64,000 bases of DNA from Polaribacter filamentus (GCF_002943715.1 NZ_MQUA01000013.1:861001-925000); one strand, 5' to 3'; positions 30,585 through 40,234 are shown, counted from the first letter of the stretch. The notes: generated from the sequence alone by a model not told the origin. A program made the numbers and translations.

Positions 30585-31733
30585 TTATTTGATTAATCTA
30601 ATTCCGGTATATTGCCATCTCTCCGAAGGGTTAAAAAAATTGCGATACGTATTTCTACTATGATTTTTTGATGTGGCCACCGAAGCACCACGAAGTATCA
30701 TTTTGTTTATCATAAACTTTCCGTTGTATTCGCCAACCGCACCATTTTCTTTTTTGAATTCTGGGTAAGGCAAGTAAGCACTGTTTGTCCATTCCCAACG
30801 TTTGCCCCAGTTAAATTGTAGTGAAGCTATTTCCCATTCAAATTCTGTTGGTAATCGCATTCCTTTCCATTCGGCAAAAGCATTGGCTTCGTAATAATTA
30901 ATATGGCTAAGAATAGCATTTTTATTTACTTTTTGTAATCCTGCTAGTGTATAATAATGCCATTCGTCCTTTATTTTGTGCCAATACATTGGCGAGTTTA
31001 TTTGGTTTTTATGTACCCAATTCCAACCATCATCCAGCCATAAATTGAAATCTGAATATCCGCCTGCTTCCATAAATTCGAAGTATTCACCATTGGTTAC
31101 TAAATACTTGTTTATTTCAAAATTAGGAACATACACTTTATGAGCGCCCAACTCATTATCGTAACAAAAATCATTTCCTTGATAGCCAATCTTATATAGA
31201 CCTTCTGTTATTTTTATGCTTTCGTTTGTCGAATTGGTGTCTTTAACAAGGTTATAATCGTTATGAAAAACAGGGAAAAATGGATTGTGTCCCAACATAT
31301 ATTTTACATCCGTAATTAATAATTCTTGATGTTGTTGTTCGTGATTTAGCCCTAATGTTACCAAATCGAGTATCTTTTTATCGTCTGTGGTTTTTAGGAA
31401 AATTTGCATTTTTTCATCTACATAATTTCGGTAAGCATAAATTTCATCTATACTTGGACGCGACATATTGCCACGGTTGGCTTGTAAAATTCTGTCGCCA
31501 ACTGTATTATAATAACTATTAAAAAGAAAGTTAAAATTTGTATTAAAAACGTTGTAGTTTGTTGCATTAGGCATTAAAATAAAGGTTTCGAAAAACCAAG
31601 TGGTGTGCGCTAAATGCCATTTTGCAGGACTCGCAAATTTCACCAACTGAATGACATAATCTTCGGGTTTCAAATGACTGCAAAAAGCAACAGTTTGATT
31701 TCTTACGTTTATATATTTTTCAGTGATATTCAT
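30585..31733 (-). CDS. egtB: Ergothioneine biosynthesis sulfoxide synthase EgtB
   Basis: A 382-residue non-haem iron enzyme that joins hercynine to a thiol donor. The N-terminal DinB-like domain carries the three-His iron site: KWHLAHTTWFFE (His40/His43) and LNHEQQHQELL (His131/His135). The C-terminal half is an FGE-like domain (NKYLVTNGEYFEFM, LPTEFEWEIAS, LRGASVATSKNHSRNTYRNF, YTGIRLI). EgtA and EgtC are not in this window. The region 31734-32064 upstream must hold the promoter, but I could not pick one out. Confidence 0.94.
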   Translation of the reverse strand: MNITEKYINVRNQTVAFCSHLKPEDYVIQLVKFASPAKWHLAHTTWFFETFILMPNATNYNVFNTNFNFLFNSYYNTVGDRILQANRGNMSRPSIDEIYAYRNYVDEKMQIFLKTTDDKKILDLVTLGLNHEQQHQELLITDVKYMLGHNPFFPVFHNDYNLVKDTNSTNESIKITEGLYKIGYQGNDFCYDNELGAHKVYVPNFEINKYLVTNGEYFEFMEAGGYSDFNLWLDDGWNWVHKNQINSPMYWHKIKDEWHYYTLAGLQKVNKNAILSHINYYEANAFAEWKGMRLPTEFEWEIASLQFNWGKRWEWTNSAYLPYPEFKKENGAVGEYNGKFMINKMILRGASVATSKNHSRNTYRNFFNPSERWQYTGIRLIK

Positions 31734-32064
31734 TTTTAGATTTTGCTTCTTTTGGTTATCCCGTAAGCTAATGATTTTATTCTTTACATCTGGAGTTCTT
31801 GTAATAAATCTAAGGCTTACAGCAATCTCATAAATTAACCATATTTTTTCAAGTAAAAACGATTTGGAATAAGCTTAAGAAAATAGTAATATAAGAGAGA
31901 CTTTGATTTTTCCTGTTTAGACCTTAACTTCCTTTTAGATTTTCTGTTAGAAGTGAAAAATAATCGGGTATATTTTTTAAATAGTTAATTTACTTCTTTC
32001 TCTGCAGGATCAGCAAGTTAAAATATTTATTGATTAGTATCTGCTTTTAAATGAGATTAATCAA

Positions 32065-32197
32065 GCCTAATGGCTAGTATATGATTAGTTGCGTGTTTTA
32101 AGCACCTAATTTACCAAATACAAATCAATTAGAAAAACCGCAAGGATTTTCAAAAGTAGGGGAGTACTAGCAATAAATTATAAGTATGTTATAGCAG
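32065..32197. repeat. attC-like repeat, partly decayed ends
   Basis: GCCTAATGGCTAGTATATG ... GTTGCGTGTTTTAAGCACCTAA ... CCGCAAGG ... CTAGCAATAAATTATAAG, ending ATGTTATAGC. It has the same body class as 4605 and 34509. Confidence 0.6.
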
Positions 32198-32235
32198 GTT
32201 TTTATTCAGTTGATAGTATTCCTTTTTATTATAAG

Positions 32236-34422
32236 TTATTGTTGTTTGTCACCTGGATGATAGGTGGCTTTAGCTCGTTTTTCAACGTCTGACCTATAAA
32301 ATGCCACATCTTTAAATAAACCCTTTGCATAACGCTGTGTTTGGTCATCAAAATGTGGCGAATTTGGATTTCCACTTTGACCGCCAACTAACATCGTTTT
32401 AGCCTTTACTTTATCACCAAACTCCACAACAGCTACAAAGCTATTTCCAGAAGTGCCGTATTGTCGTTTAGTGTGCTCTCCAAAACTGGTGCCGAATGAG
32501 GCTAAAGCTCCCCAAAAACTTGAAACCATTCCGATAGGAAGACTTGGTTTTGCATCATTAAATTTTTGAACAACCTCACCATCGTTTCTTTGATATCTAT
32601 TGAATGCTCCCCAAGGTGTTTGCCATGTGCCAAAATCTACTTCTAAATTGTCTAAAGCAATTTGAAATACCTCCAAGCGTTCTGCTGGTAAAGCTGTTTT
32701 GCTCATATAATCAAATACTTCTAATAATGGTATTTGTCTATTAAGAATTTTACCTGACTTGAAATATGCGTTTACATAAAACTGTGTCAGCGTCATGCCA
32801 ACAGAACTTTCAGATACCCTAAAATCCCAATTCTTTAATAAAGCAATGGCTTCTTTAGCCTCTTGCGTCTTAATGGGCGTTTTTTGCGCTGCATCCAACA
32901 AACCACTAATTAATAGATCGGCTCCAGGCAAATAGGTGTCGTACGCTAATTCAATTAAAGTATCTAGTGTTAAATCTTCGGCTTTTGTCAATAATGGAAT
33001 AGCGTGTATGCCTCTAAAATTCTCTGGGAAAGAGGTCATGTATTTTGGATAATCTTCCCGCTTTGGGCTGTATTCAGCAGCGCTTGTAAATGGTGTGGAA
33101 TTACAATTTTGTATCCAACCATTTGGCGGATTCAATACCAATATATTATCTTCCAAAGGATGTAACCCGTTCCAATCGGTTTCAGGATTACTGCCATCTA
33201 CCGGTTGTCTGTAATCAAATTTTTCATTTCTCTTTGGAATAAAGTTACCATGATAGTAAGCAATCGTGCCGTCTGCATCAGCGTATACTGTGTTATTAGA
33301 AGAATTGGTTCTAATATCCATCATTTCATAAAACTCTTTATGATTCGATTTTTTTGTTCTTGTAAAAGATTGTTCCAAGGCTTTCACCGGACTCCACATT
33401 AATGCAGTTGAAACCCACTTACCATTATTGGCATGTGTAATAGGGCCATGATGTGATCTATAAGTTATAAATGTTTTTTCTTCAAATCCAGTTGCAGATT
33501 TATACTTTAAAGTAACTTCCGTAGAATCTAGAGGACGTAATTCATCACCGTATTTATAGGATGTTCTGGAACCCTTTTTAACGATCGTTTCTTCAAATTC
33601 ATCAATAATATCTGTTCCCGTAGAGGTATGCATCCAACCTGTTTTTTCGTTAAATCCTTGATAAACAAAAAATTGCCCCCAAGTTACTGCGCCATATGCA
33701 TTTAAACCCTCTTCACTTACTACGTGTACTTCGCCCCGAAAGAAGAACGATGTATGCGGATTAATAAGCAACATAGCATTACCTGATTTTGTTTTAGCTC
33801 CGGAAATTGCAAATCCGTTGGAACCTCTTGGCTCATCATCATTCAACCTAATCAAGCCATCATTAATAGCTACTCGGTTATCATTCGTTTTATCATAAAA
33901 AGCTTTAATTTTATTGGTAGAAACTCTTTCAATATCGCCTCCTATAGAACCTTCACTAAAATACATTGGCATCCAAGGCTCAAAATGAGTGATTAATTTG
34001 GGTTGTACTTCAGGATGCGTTTTTAGGTAAAAATTAACTCCATCGGCAAAAGCAACACATAACTCTTGAAGCCATTTAGGGCTATTGTTATAGTTTTTAA
34101 TAGCTTCTTTTTTGGTCATGTATAGGTTGGCGCGCAAGTCACTGTACAAAGATGCTTCGCCATCTACTTCAGCAAGTCTACCAAGGGCCCAAATATAATT
34201 GCGTTCAACACGGTTAAAATCGTCTTCGCATTGCGCATATAACAATCCAAAAACTGCATCGGCATCCGTTTTCCCATAGATGTGTGGCACACCAAAATCA
34301 TCTCTTATAATTTCAGTATTTTTAGCATGTTGTTGCCAGCGTTGTTCTTCATTAGTACTATTTTTTTCCTTTTTACAGCTTACAAAAGAGATAATAAAGA
34401 ATAATAAAAATAAACGATTCAT
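32236..34422 (-). CDS. Penicillin acylase family lipoprotein
   Basis: A 728-residue Ntn-hydrolase of the penicillin/acyl-homoserine-lactone acylase family, probably an outer-membrane or periplasmic amidase. The N-terminus is a lipoprotein signal (FFIISFVSC, Cys16). The alpha-chain starts EIIRDDFGVPHIYGKTDADA. The self-cleavage region is DDEPRGSNGFAISG, where the beta-chain would begin at the Ser of GSN, followed by ALLLINPH-like and GWMHTSTGTD motifs. The late Asn-containing motif GNSFVAVVEFG is also present. Substrate unknown. It is monocistronic between two attC-like repeats whose cassette-end boxes do not match each other well. Confidence 0.9.
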   Translation of the reverse strand: MNRLFLLFFIISFVSCKKEKNSTNEEQRWQQHAKNTEIIRDDFGVPHIYGKTDADAVFGLLYAQCEDDFNRVERNYIWALGRLAEVDGEASLYSDLRANLYMTKKEAIKNYNNSPKWLQELCVAFADGVNFYLKTHPEVQPKLITHFEPWMPMYFSEGSIGGDIERVSTNKIKAFYDKTNDNRVAINDGLIRLNDDEPRGSNGFAISGAKTKSGNAMLLINPHTSFFFRGEVHVVSEEGLNAYGAVTWGQFFVYQGFNEKTGWMHTSTGTDIIDEFEETIVKKGSRTSYKYGDELRPLDSTEVTLKYKSATGFEEKTFITYRSHHGPITHANNGKWVSTALMWSPVKALEQSFTRTKKSNHKEFYEMMDIRTNSSNNTVYADADGTIAYYHGNFIPKRNEKFDYRQPVDGSNPETDWNGLHPLEDNILVLNPPNGWIQNCNSTPFTSAAEYSPKREDYPKYMTSFPENFRGIHAIPLLTKAEDLTLDTLIELAYDTYLPGADLLISGLLDAAQKTPIKTQEAKEAIALLKNWDFRVSESSVGMTLTQFYVNAYFKSGKILNRQIPLLEVFDYMSKTALPAERLEVFQIALDNLEVDFGTWQTPWGAFNRYQRNDGEVVQKFNDAKPSLPIGMVSSFWGALASFGTSFGEHTKRQYGTSGNSFVAVVEFGDKVKAKTMLVGGQSGNPNSPHFDDQTQRYAKGLFKDVAFYRSDVEKRAKATYHPGDKQQ

Positions 34423-34508
34423 AATTGATTTTTTTTGATGGTTTAGATTGAAATTAATGAAGCTTCAGTAATAACTGTCAATATCAGCATTTTCATTGTC
34501 ATTTCAAA

Positions 34509-34645
34509 TTGTGCAAAGTGTTTTTGTATGATCAGTGGCGTGTTTTAAGCACTAAAGTTAGCAAATACAAAACCAACTAGGAAAATCCGTGAGTGTTTTT
34601 GTAAGTGTACAATTACTAGCAATAAATTATACAAGGTGTTGTAGG
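34509..34645. repeat. attC-like site
   Basis: GTGTTTTTGTATGATCAGTG ... GTGTTTTAAGCACTAAAG ... ACTAGCAATAAATTATACAAGG, ending TGTTGTAGG. The left box is degenerate. This is the leftmost site of the dense array. Confidence 0.6.
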
Positions 34646-34655
34646 TTGTATTTTA

Positions 34656-35096
34656 TTAGCAAATAAATTCGCTTAATTCCGTTTTTAATTTTTTTCCTTC
34701 TTTTCGTGCTTTTTCATCCAAGAAATATCCAATGATTCCGCCGACCAAAAGTCCAACTAAAAGTGATAAAAGTCCAAAAAAGACAGTTACCATTAAGCCA
34801 ATTAAAGCACCTATCTGTGTATAATACCAAGGAATTGTGAATGAAAATTCCGCTTTCAAAAACTTGATAAAGTTATTTAATTCTTTTTTAACTACAATAT
34901 TATCTTTTTCAATTTCGAAGTTTTGCCTAATTAATTTTAGTGCAGAATCTAGTATTTCTGCTTTTGGCTTGATGTTATTCATGAAACGAATTTCAGTTAA
35001 TAGTCGAATGAATTTTTCAGAATACTTTTTGTTTTTAGGATTATCAGTATTTTTTCTGATTTCAGTTAGAATGTCTATTGTTTTTTGTATTTCCAT
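34656..35096 (-). CDS. Cassette gene: small membrane protein of unknown function
   Basis: A 146-residue protein. The N-terminal ~95 residues are a charged helical domain (MEIQKTIDILTEIRKNTDNP). Then come two adjacent hydrophobic segments rich in Gly/Leu (YYTQIGALIGLMVTVFFGLL and SLLVGLLVGGIIGYFLDEKA) and a short basic tail. The hairpin-like double segment suggests a cytoplasmic domain tethered to the inner membrane. No family recognised. The unit begins GTTGTA and ends TTACAAC, so it fits the cassette rule. Confidence 0.65.
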   Translation of the reverse strand: MEIQKTIDILTEIRKNTDNPKNKKYSEKFIRLLTEIRFMNNIKPKAEILDSALKLIRQNFEIEKDNIVVKKELNNFIKFLKAEFSFTIPWYYTQIGALIGLMVTVFFGLLSLLVGLLVGGIIGYFLDEKARKEGKKLKTELSEFIC

Positions 35097-35112
35097 AATA
35101 TTGTTTTTTCAA

Positions 35113-35163
35113 ATGTTTTACAACGGTTTTGATAAAATGCGTTTTTATCTTTTGCTGTAGGCT
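35113..35163. repeat. Truncated attC-like site (left arm only)
   Basis: TTTACAACGGTTTTGATAAA then ATGCGTTTTTATC and TTTTGCTGTAGGC. The normal palindromic body is lacking; only the opening arm and a short end are left next to the sulfatase stop. Confidence 0.45.
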
Positions 35164-35169
35164 TTTTAG

Positions 35170-36516
35170 CTAGTCAATCGGTTCCAAAGGCAAGACAAAA
35201 GGTTCGAGCATTTGATTATCCAGTAGTTGAAAATCTGATTTCAATTGAGTAAATTTTTCAGTATTAATATCCTTTAAATTAATTGTTTCCCCAGGGTCAT
35301 TTGAAATATCAAAGAGAAATTCTCCCTCTGCTGTTTTTAAATATTTCAGCGTGTCATCTAAATAGGCATTTTGTCTCTTTCGATTTGTAATTCTCCAATA
35401 AAATTTACGAGGGGTTAATTTTTTAAAATCTTCCAGATAAGACATCAAATTAATGCCATCAAATAGAAGGTTGTCTGGAATTTTGGCTTTGCTAGCAGCT
35501 AACATTGTTACAGTCCAATCCATAGTTATAACGGGCTGACTACTCACCGAACCTGCGGTAATTACATCAGGCCATCGAACGGCTGCTGGTACCCTAAGGC
35601 CCCCTTCATACAAGGTCAATTTCTGACCTTGAAATGGACCCATGTCTGAATATTGAACACCACCATGATCACTAGTGAATATAATCAGAGTTGACTTTTT
35701 TAAACCTGCCACTTCTATCGCTTTAAGTACTCTCCCAATATTGGTATCTAGATTTTTAACCATTCCGGCAAATATTTCCGGTGATCCACCGCTTAAATGA
35801 CTAACATTATCTGGATAGGGATCATCTCCAGGCAACTGCCAGGGCCAATGAGGAGAAGTGTATTGCAGGCTTATAAAAAATGGTTTGTCATGTTTCTTGG
35901 AAATAAAATCAACAGTATAATCCGTAATAAGGTCTGTCAAATAGCCTTCTTTCTCAATAGGTAGATCATTTTCATATAGAATAAGTTCGTTATTGAAAGA
36001 TTTATGGTCTATGTAATCGGCAGCACCACCCGAGATACCAAAGAACTGATCAAAGCCATGCTTACTAGGGAAAAAATCGGGAACTGCTCCAAGATGCCAT
36101 TTACCGAATAATGCAGTTTCATAACCACTTTCTTTAATCATGGATGAAAGGGTAGGAATACTTGGGGATAGCCCCATATTAATATCATCAGCATTCATTC
36201 TCAATGGTTCACGTAAACCGATTTCATTCCTCGCCGGATATCTTCCTGTCATGAGCGCAACACGAGTTGGAGTACAAACTGGTGCACCAGCGTATGCATT
36301 TGTAAATTTCATGCCTTCATTGATGAAAGCATCTAAAACAGGAGTTTGATATTCAGTTCGGCCATAAATACTGAGATCAGCATATCCCATATCATCTACC
36401 ATAATGTAAATTATGTTAGGTCGATTGTCACCAGATTCATTGGGAGTGCATGAAGTAATAATTCCTACGAGTATGAACCAAAAAATAATTTGGAGTTTCA
36501 ATTTGAATGTTTTCAT
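35170..36516 (-). CDS. Sulfatase (arylsulfatase type) lipoprotein
   Basis: A 448-residue S1-type sulfatase, which removes sulfate esters, here probably from an algal or animal polysaccharide in the periplasm. The signal ends at a lipobox (VGIITSC, Cys23). Metal and catalytic motifs: NIIYIMVDDMGYADL (Asp41/Asp42), the formylglycine signature CTPTR at 81-85 (C-x-P-x-R) within GAPVCTPTRVALMTGRYPAR, GKWHLG and TSDHGGVQ. Activity needs a formylglycine-generating enzyme (or anSME); the only FGE-like gene here is a pseudogene at 8062-10320. Right of it lies an IS30 remnant, so its cassette boundary is lost. Confidence 0.92.
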   Translation of the reverse strand: MKTFKLKLQIIFWFILVGIITSCTPNESGDNRPNIIYIMVDDMGYADLSIYGRTEYQTPVLDAFINEGMKFTNAYAGAPVCTPTRVALMTGRYPARNEIGLREPLRMNADDINMGLSPSIPTLSSMIKESGYETALFGKWHLGAVPDFFPSKHGFDQFFGISGGAADYIDHKSFNNELILYENDLPIEKEGYLTDLITDYTVDFISKKHDKPFFISLQYTSPHWPWQLPGDDPYPDNVSHLSGGSPEIFAGMVKNLDTNIGRVLKAIEVAGLKKSTLIIFTSDHGGVQYSDMGPFQGQKLTLYEGGLRVPAAVRWPDVITAGSVSSQPVITMDWTVTMLAASKAKIPDNLLFDGINLMSYLEDFKKLTPRKFYWRITNRKRQNAYLDDTLKYLKTAEGEFLFDISNDPGETINLKDINTEKFTQLKSDFQLLDNQMLEPFVLPLEPID

Positions 36517-36539
36517 AATATTTTATTTAGACTTGTATT

Positions 36540-36685
36540 CAACGTTGTAACGCAACAAAACGTTATTAATTTTTGATGTTACCAAACTACTAATTTAAGT
36601 TCAATAGTAATCATTTCAATTGGTGTTTTATGACTAATAATTTTACAGGGTCTATTAGTAAGTTTTTACTTAATAACTTGCAATG
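36540..36685 (-). mobile_element. IS30 left-end remnant with transposase C-terminal fragment
   Basis: ATTCAACGTTGTAACGCAAC matches the left end of the complete IS30 at 47147, and the following minus-strand codons give a decayed version of RPRKIIGYKTPLEMINIELK (here RPCKIISHKTPIEMITIEL). Only the last ~35 codons remain, with substitutions. Confidence 0.75.
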
Positions 36686-36689
36686 GCTT

Positions 36690-37377
36690 TTACGCTGTCT
36701 TATATAAATACTGCTGAAATTTAATAAATAAGTTTCTAATCTTTATTACATCACCGCCTAGTTCTGCAATGCCATGTTGTTGCGAATGAAACATACTCGA
36801 CAATAAAACAGGGAGCTTATTTTGGTCTAATTCGCCTACACCAGTTTCAATATATTTGCTTAATACAAATGCAATAAACGCTTTCTGTTTTTCATTCATC
36901 AATGTAAAAATAGTTGCTTCAGCAGCAGCCACACGTTCTGACCGTGTTAAAGGCTTTATTTCGCTGTTAAAAACATACTCCAACACATCAAACAAGTCGC
37001 TATTTTCTGCAGCCACCAATTTACGAAGTGCATTTAATTCTTTAGCACCTTAACCTGCAGCCTCTAATTTTTCGAGCAACGTTTTTCTTGTCATTGGATT
37101 ACTCCACAATTCTCGTAATTCCGCTTCATTTTTAAATAAACTAGGTATATCTCCCATTAGATTATTTAGAAAATCTTTAGAAGTTATTGGCTTACCACTT
37201 GCATCCCAAAACAGAGTCTGGGTAGTATGTTGAATGGTTAATTCTTTACCATTTTTTAATTTTACGCTAACTTTATTCTTGCAAGTAGAAGGTAGGTTTC
37301 CGTAAATCTCACATTCCTTTGGTAGTTTTACTTCACAAACACAAGGTTGCTCACCGCATATTTTAGTACGAGATCTT
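36690..37377 (-). pseudogene. hsdR: Type I restriction enzyme R subunit (HsdR), C-terminal remnant
   Basis: The minus frame reads about 225 residues with no start: KICGEQPCVCEVKLPKE, TLFWDASGKPITSKDFLNNL, LWSNPMTRKTLLEKLEAAG, an in-frame TAA, GAKELNALRKLVAAENSDLF, DVLEYVFNSEIKPLTRSERV and the end FIKFQQYLYKTA. This is the EcoEI-type C-terminal domain of HsdR, which binds the methylase part in the complex. The motor and nuclease domains are missing; the sequence is cut at 37377 by R380 DNA. HsdM and HsdS are not present. Non-functional relic of a restriction system. Confidence 0.8.
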
Positions 37378-37378
37378 A

Positions 37379-37455
37379 TCTACTTCAACAATGCCATAGA
37401 GCTAATGTCTAAATTTACCATAGAAATTGTTTGTTTTTTAACTCAGTTCTTTGTT
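37379..37455. repeat. R380 fragment, right end only
   Basis: TCTACTTCAACAATGCCATAG ... GAAATTGTTTGTTTTTTAAC, ending CTCAGTTCTTTGTT. It has the same right terminus as the full copies and is joined directly to a group II intron fragment. Confidence 0.8.
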
Positions 37456-37700
37456 GCCCAAAGCCCTATACTTAAAACTACAAGTACACTTTCAAGGCTT
37501 AAAAGAAAAGGTTACAAACCCAAGGTAGATTACATAAACAAGATACAAATTTCAATTTGGTGAACCGCCGTATATGTGCACGAGGGTTAAATGTCCTGAT
37601 GGACATTTGTTCCGAAGGGTAGAAATTTGTTTTCCCTATGTACGTTGGTGTGAGAGGCGCACTGGCTACTTTTTGGCAGTCAGCCGTCTACATCGATTGT
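37455..37700 (+). mobile_element. Group II intron 3' remnant
   Basis: It starts inside the maturase gene (codons for AQSPILKTT), keeps the last ~35 maturase codons with changes, then GAACCGCCGTAT. About 60 bp of foreign or altered sequence stands in place of the domain V tip, and GTGTGAGAGGCGCACTGGC and the 3' end TCAGCCGTCTAC follow. It ends at the cassette box TTGTAGCCAG, the same site type used by the two full introns. With domain V interrupted it cannot splice. Confidence 0.8.
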
Positions 37701-37711
37701 AGCCAGTTTTT

Positions 37712-38788
37712 TTAATCCGTAACCTTTCGCATAATCCATTCTAAAGGTCCAGAAGTTTTATACTTTCTCCAAATAACTGCAAATACGATACATAATAAAC
37801 TAAATACCAATGCATAAACTACAGAAAATTCAACAGAATAATTTCCCATTTTCGCTGGATTAATTGCTTCAATAATTCCCATTCCGATAATTACGTGTGC
37901 CACATAAAAGGTCAATGCTAATTGTCCTGTTTTGTTTAAGGCGTCAATTATTTTATTGTTTTCAAACCGTTTAGCAATTATTATACAAGCTGAAATTATT
38001 GCGAAGGCAATTGCACTACCATTGAACATATAAATTGGTAGTGGTGGCATTGGATTGGTTCCAAGTATTTCCGTTAATTCCTTTGCTGTTTCTTGGTTTC
38101 CTTCTGATAAAAAAGAAATAGATAAATACGAAAGAGCTTGGATAGAAACAAAAATGATTGAACTAATCCAAAATGTTTTCTTTATGAATTTATCATTGTG
38201 TAAATCCCGTTTTCCAAACCAATAACCAAACAACATAAAAGCAGTCCAAGGAATTACAGGGTGAAAACCATTGAAAAAGAGATTTCTCATAAACCCTTTG
38301 GCAGTCCAAAAGTCTTGATAGTCTAAGGTGTTAAAGTCCCATCCAGTTTCGTAGTTCCAAAATGTCATTAGTATTGGGAAAGCAACGATTAAGGTAATTG
38401 CGGTAGCTATCAGGGTTCTTTCTTTACTGGTCAATAATAGAATCGTAATTGCCATATAAATACCATAGAAATGAAGAATATCTGCTGGCCAAATTGCTAT
38501 GTATGAAATACCGACAATAAACAAAAACAGTGCTCTTTTTAGTATTCTTCCCCGTACAATTTTTAATTTGTCTAGGTCTTTATTTTTAATAGCAGAATTT
38601 GTCATTAATGCAAGTCCAACACCTGCCAAAACAACAAAAGTTGCAGCCGCTTTTCCGTCAAAAACACTTGCAAAAGATTTTACCCAACTAAGTCCATTTT
38701 CACCAAAAACAACTTTAAAATTTACAATTATCATTCCGATAACTGCCAAGGCTCTTGCAACATCAATTCCGATTATTCTTTTCTTCAT
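37712..38788 (-). CDS. Cassette gene: DUF418-type membrane protein
   Basis: A 358-residue protein with about 9-10 transmembrane helices. The N-terminus RIIGIDVARALAVIGMIIVN and the C-terminal GPLEWIMRKVT are characteristic of the DUF418/YeiB-like membrane acyltransferase-related family. Its real substrate is unknown. The cassette runs from TTGTAGCCA (37700, after the intron remnant) to TGGCTACAAC (38814), exact complements, so boundaries are clear and this is a single-gene cassette. Confidence 0.85.
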   Translation of the reverse strand: MKKRIIGIDVARALAVIGMIIVNFKVVFGENGLSWVKSFASVFDGKAAATFVVLAGVGLALMTNSAIKNKDLDKLKIVRGRILKRALFLFIVGISYIAIWPADILHFYGIYMAITILLLTSKERTLIATAITLIVAFPILMTFWNYETGWDFNTLDYQDFWTAKGFMRNLFFNGFHPVIPWTAFMLFGYWFGKRDLHNDKFIKKTFWISSIIFVSIQALSYLSISFLSEGNQETAKELTEILGTNPMPPLPIYMFNGSAIAFAIISACIIIAKRFENNKIIDALNKTGQLALTFYVAHVIIGMGIIEAINPAKMGNYSVEFSVVYALVFSLLCIVFAVIWRKYKTSGPLEWIMRKVTD

Positions 38789-38805
38789 TTATCGTTTTTC
38801 TAATT

Positions 38806-39030
38806 GGCTACAACGGCTGGGCTATGGTTAGTGCGGGATCAAAAGGAACTGTCCTTTCGATTAAGCACTTAGCCAAACCTTTTTATTTTGTTTTATTTTT
38901 TCATTTATAAAGCCAAATTTATTTCATATTTCCCTATCGGGTAATCTAAAAGATTTGGCGGCCTTGGTTAAAAGCACTAAACTTTGGATTAAGCACTAAA
39001 CCCTTATTAATTATAGCCATTGTTACCAGC
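38806..39030. repeat. attC-like site, long class (~225 bp)
   Basis: GGCTACAACGGCTGGGCTAT ... CGATTAAGCACTTAGCCAAA ... AGATTTGGCGGCCTTGGTTA ... TTATAGCCATTGTTACCAGC. Same class as 60532-60733: arms GGCTATGG and CCATTGTT, and inner AAGCCAAAT/ATTTGGC pairs. Confidence 0.7.
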
Positions 39031-39034
39031 TGGC

Positions 39035-40234
39035 TTATAATTTAGTTTCATATTCTTCTAATTTTTTCCATATGTCTATAAATTCTTTTATTCCTTCTTT
39101 TTTAAGGTCGGTATTGACAATCAAAAGTTTTCCGATTTTAGTTTCAGTGTTGAAAAACATATGGGTTGCGACTCCTGGGTCTCCACCAGTATGACCTATT
39201 TGTCCTTGCGCTGAAATACCCATAAAAACACCCATATTATATTCGTCATTATAAGCACTTTCATTTCTTTTATTATAATTTTTATCAGTCAGTTGTGGTC
39301 TAAATAGTTCCTCATAACTTTGCTTATTTAAGATGCTACCATTACCATTATTACCTGCAATTAATTCGGTTAAGTATTTCCCTAAATCAGTAGAAGAAGT
39401 AATTAAACCACCATCAGGATAATTAACCAATTGATAAAAAGCTAATTCGGTTTCTTTGTCTTTGTATAATTTAGAATGTTTTGAAAAATCTACTTCAGTA
39501 AATGACCAACCAGAATTGGACATTCCTAAAGGTGTAAGAATATGCTCGTTGGTAAATTCGTTAAATGATTGATTGGTTGCCTTTTCTATTACCAAGGCGG
39601 CTAATCCTGCGGCAATATTTGAATACTCAAATATTGCTCCCGGCTTTGTCTTTAAAAAATTATTTTTCTTATGCCATTTTCCATCTTCACTTAAAATATT
39701 CTTTAAAAATTCATCTAGGACCATTTTTTCATCAGGTGAGCGAAAATTACTATTTACTTTGGCTACCCCATTATCATTTTCTTTCAAAATATATCCATTC
39801 TTCTCATATCTAGAAGGGTCTTTAATACTAGAGGTGTGAGTTGCCAATTGTCGTATTGTAATTTGCTCATTGGGAAAATACGGATTATTTACATTAAACG
39901 ATAAGTGTTTATTTATGGGGTCGTCTAAATTTAGTTTCCCAAGCTCTTGAGCTTTAAGTAATGCAATGCCAATAAAAGTTTTGGAAATAGAAGCAATGTT
40001 TTGAATTGTATTATTAGTGTATTTCTTGTTTGCTTTAATGTTAGAATACCCAAACCCTTTTTCATATAGAATGCCATCTTGATTTACAATAGCCACAGAG
40101 AATCCATTAATATATTCTCTTGAACATATATTCTCAAGTTCTTCGGTCAATTTTCTTAAAATAGAATCATTTGTTTGACAATACATTGAGCTAACAAGAA
40201 TATTTAAGATTAATGTTATAACTAATTTTTTCAT
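39035..40234 (-). CDS. Cassette gene: serine hydrolase of the class C beta-lactamase / PBP4* family
   Basis: A 399-residue secreted protein (signal MKKLVITLILNILVSSMYCQ). Family motifs: Ser82-x-x-Lys85 in IASISKTFIG, the Tyr-x-Asn motif EYSN near residue 200 and HTGGDPG near 348 in place of the KTG box. Such proteins are mostly peptidases or esterases (D-aminopeptidase, estB type), so antibiotic resistance should not be assumed. The IS3 copy 1 tip lies 12 bp upstream of the start codon, so its native promoter and RBS region is cut and expression may depend on the IS. Confidence 0.88.
   Translation of the reverse strand: MKKLVITLILNILVSSMYCQTNDSILRKLTEELENICSREYINGFSVAIVNQDGILYEKGFGYSNIKANKKYTNNTIQNIASISKTFIGIALLKAQELGKLNLDDPINKHLSFNVNNPYFPNEQITIRQLATHTSSIKDPSRYEKNGYILKENDNGVAKVNSNFRSPDEKMVLDEFLKNILSEDGKWHKKNNFLKTKPGAIFEYSNIAAGLAALVIEKATNQSFNEFTNEHILTPLGMSNSGWSFTEVDFSKHSKLYKDKETELAFYQLVNYPDGGLITSSTDLGKYLTELIAGNNGNGSILNKQSYEELFRPQLTDKNYNKRNESAYNDEYNMGVFMGISAQGQIGHTGGDPGVATHMFFNTETKIGKLLIVNTDLKKEGIKEFIDIWKKLEEYETKL

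Noticed and set aside
36690..37377. Functional restriction-modification system
   Set aside because: Only the HsdR C-terminal domain remains, with an internal stop; hsdM and hsdS are absent.
39035..40234. Beta-lactamase resistance gene in a cassette
   Set aside because: It has the serine beta-lactamase/PBP fold motifs but resembles the broad peptidase/esterase group; nothing specific to known resistance enzymes is seen.
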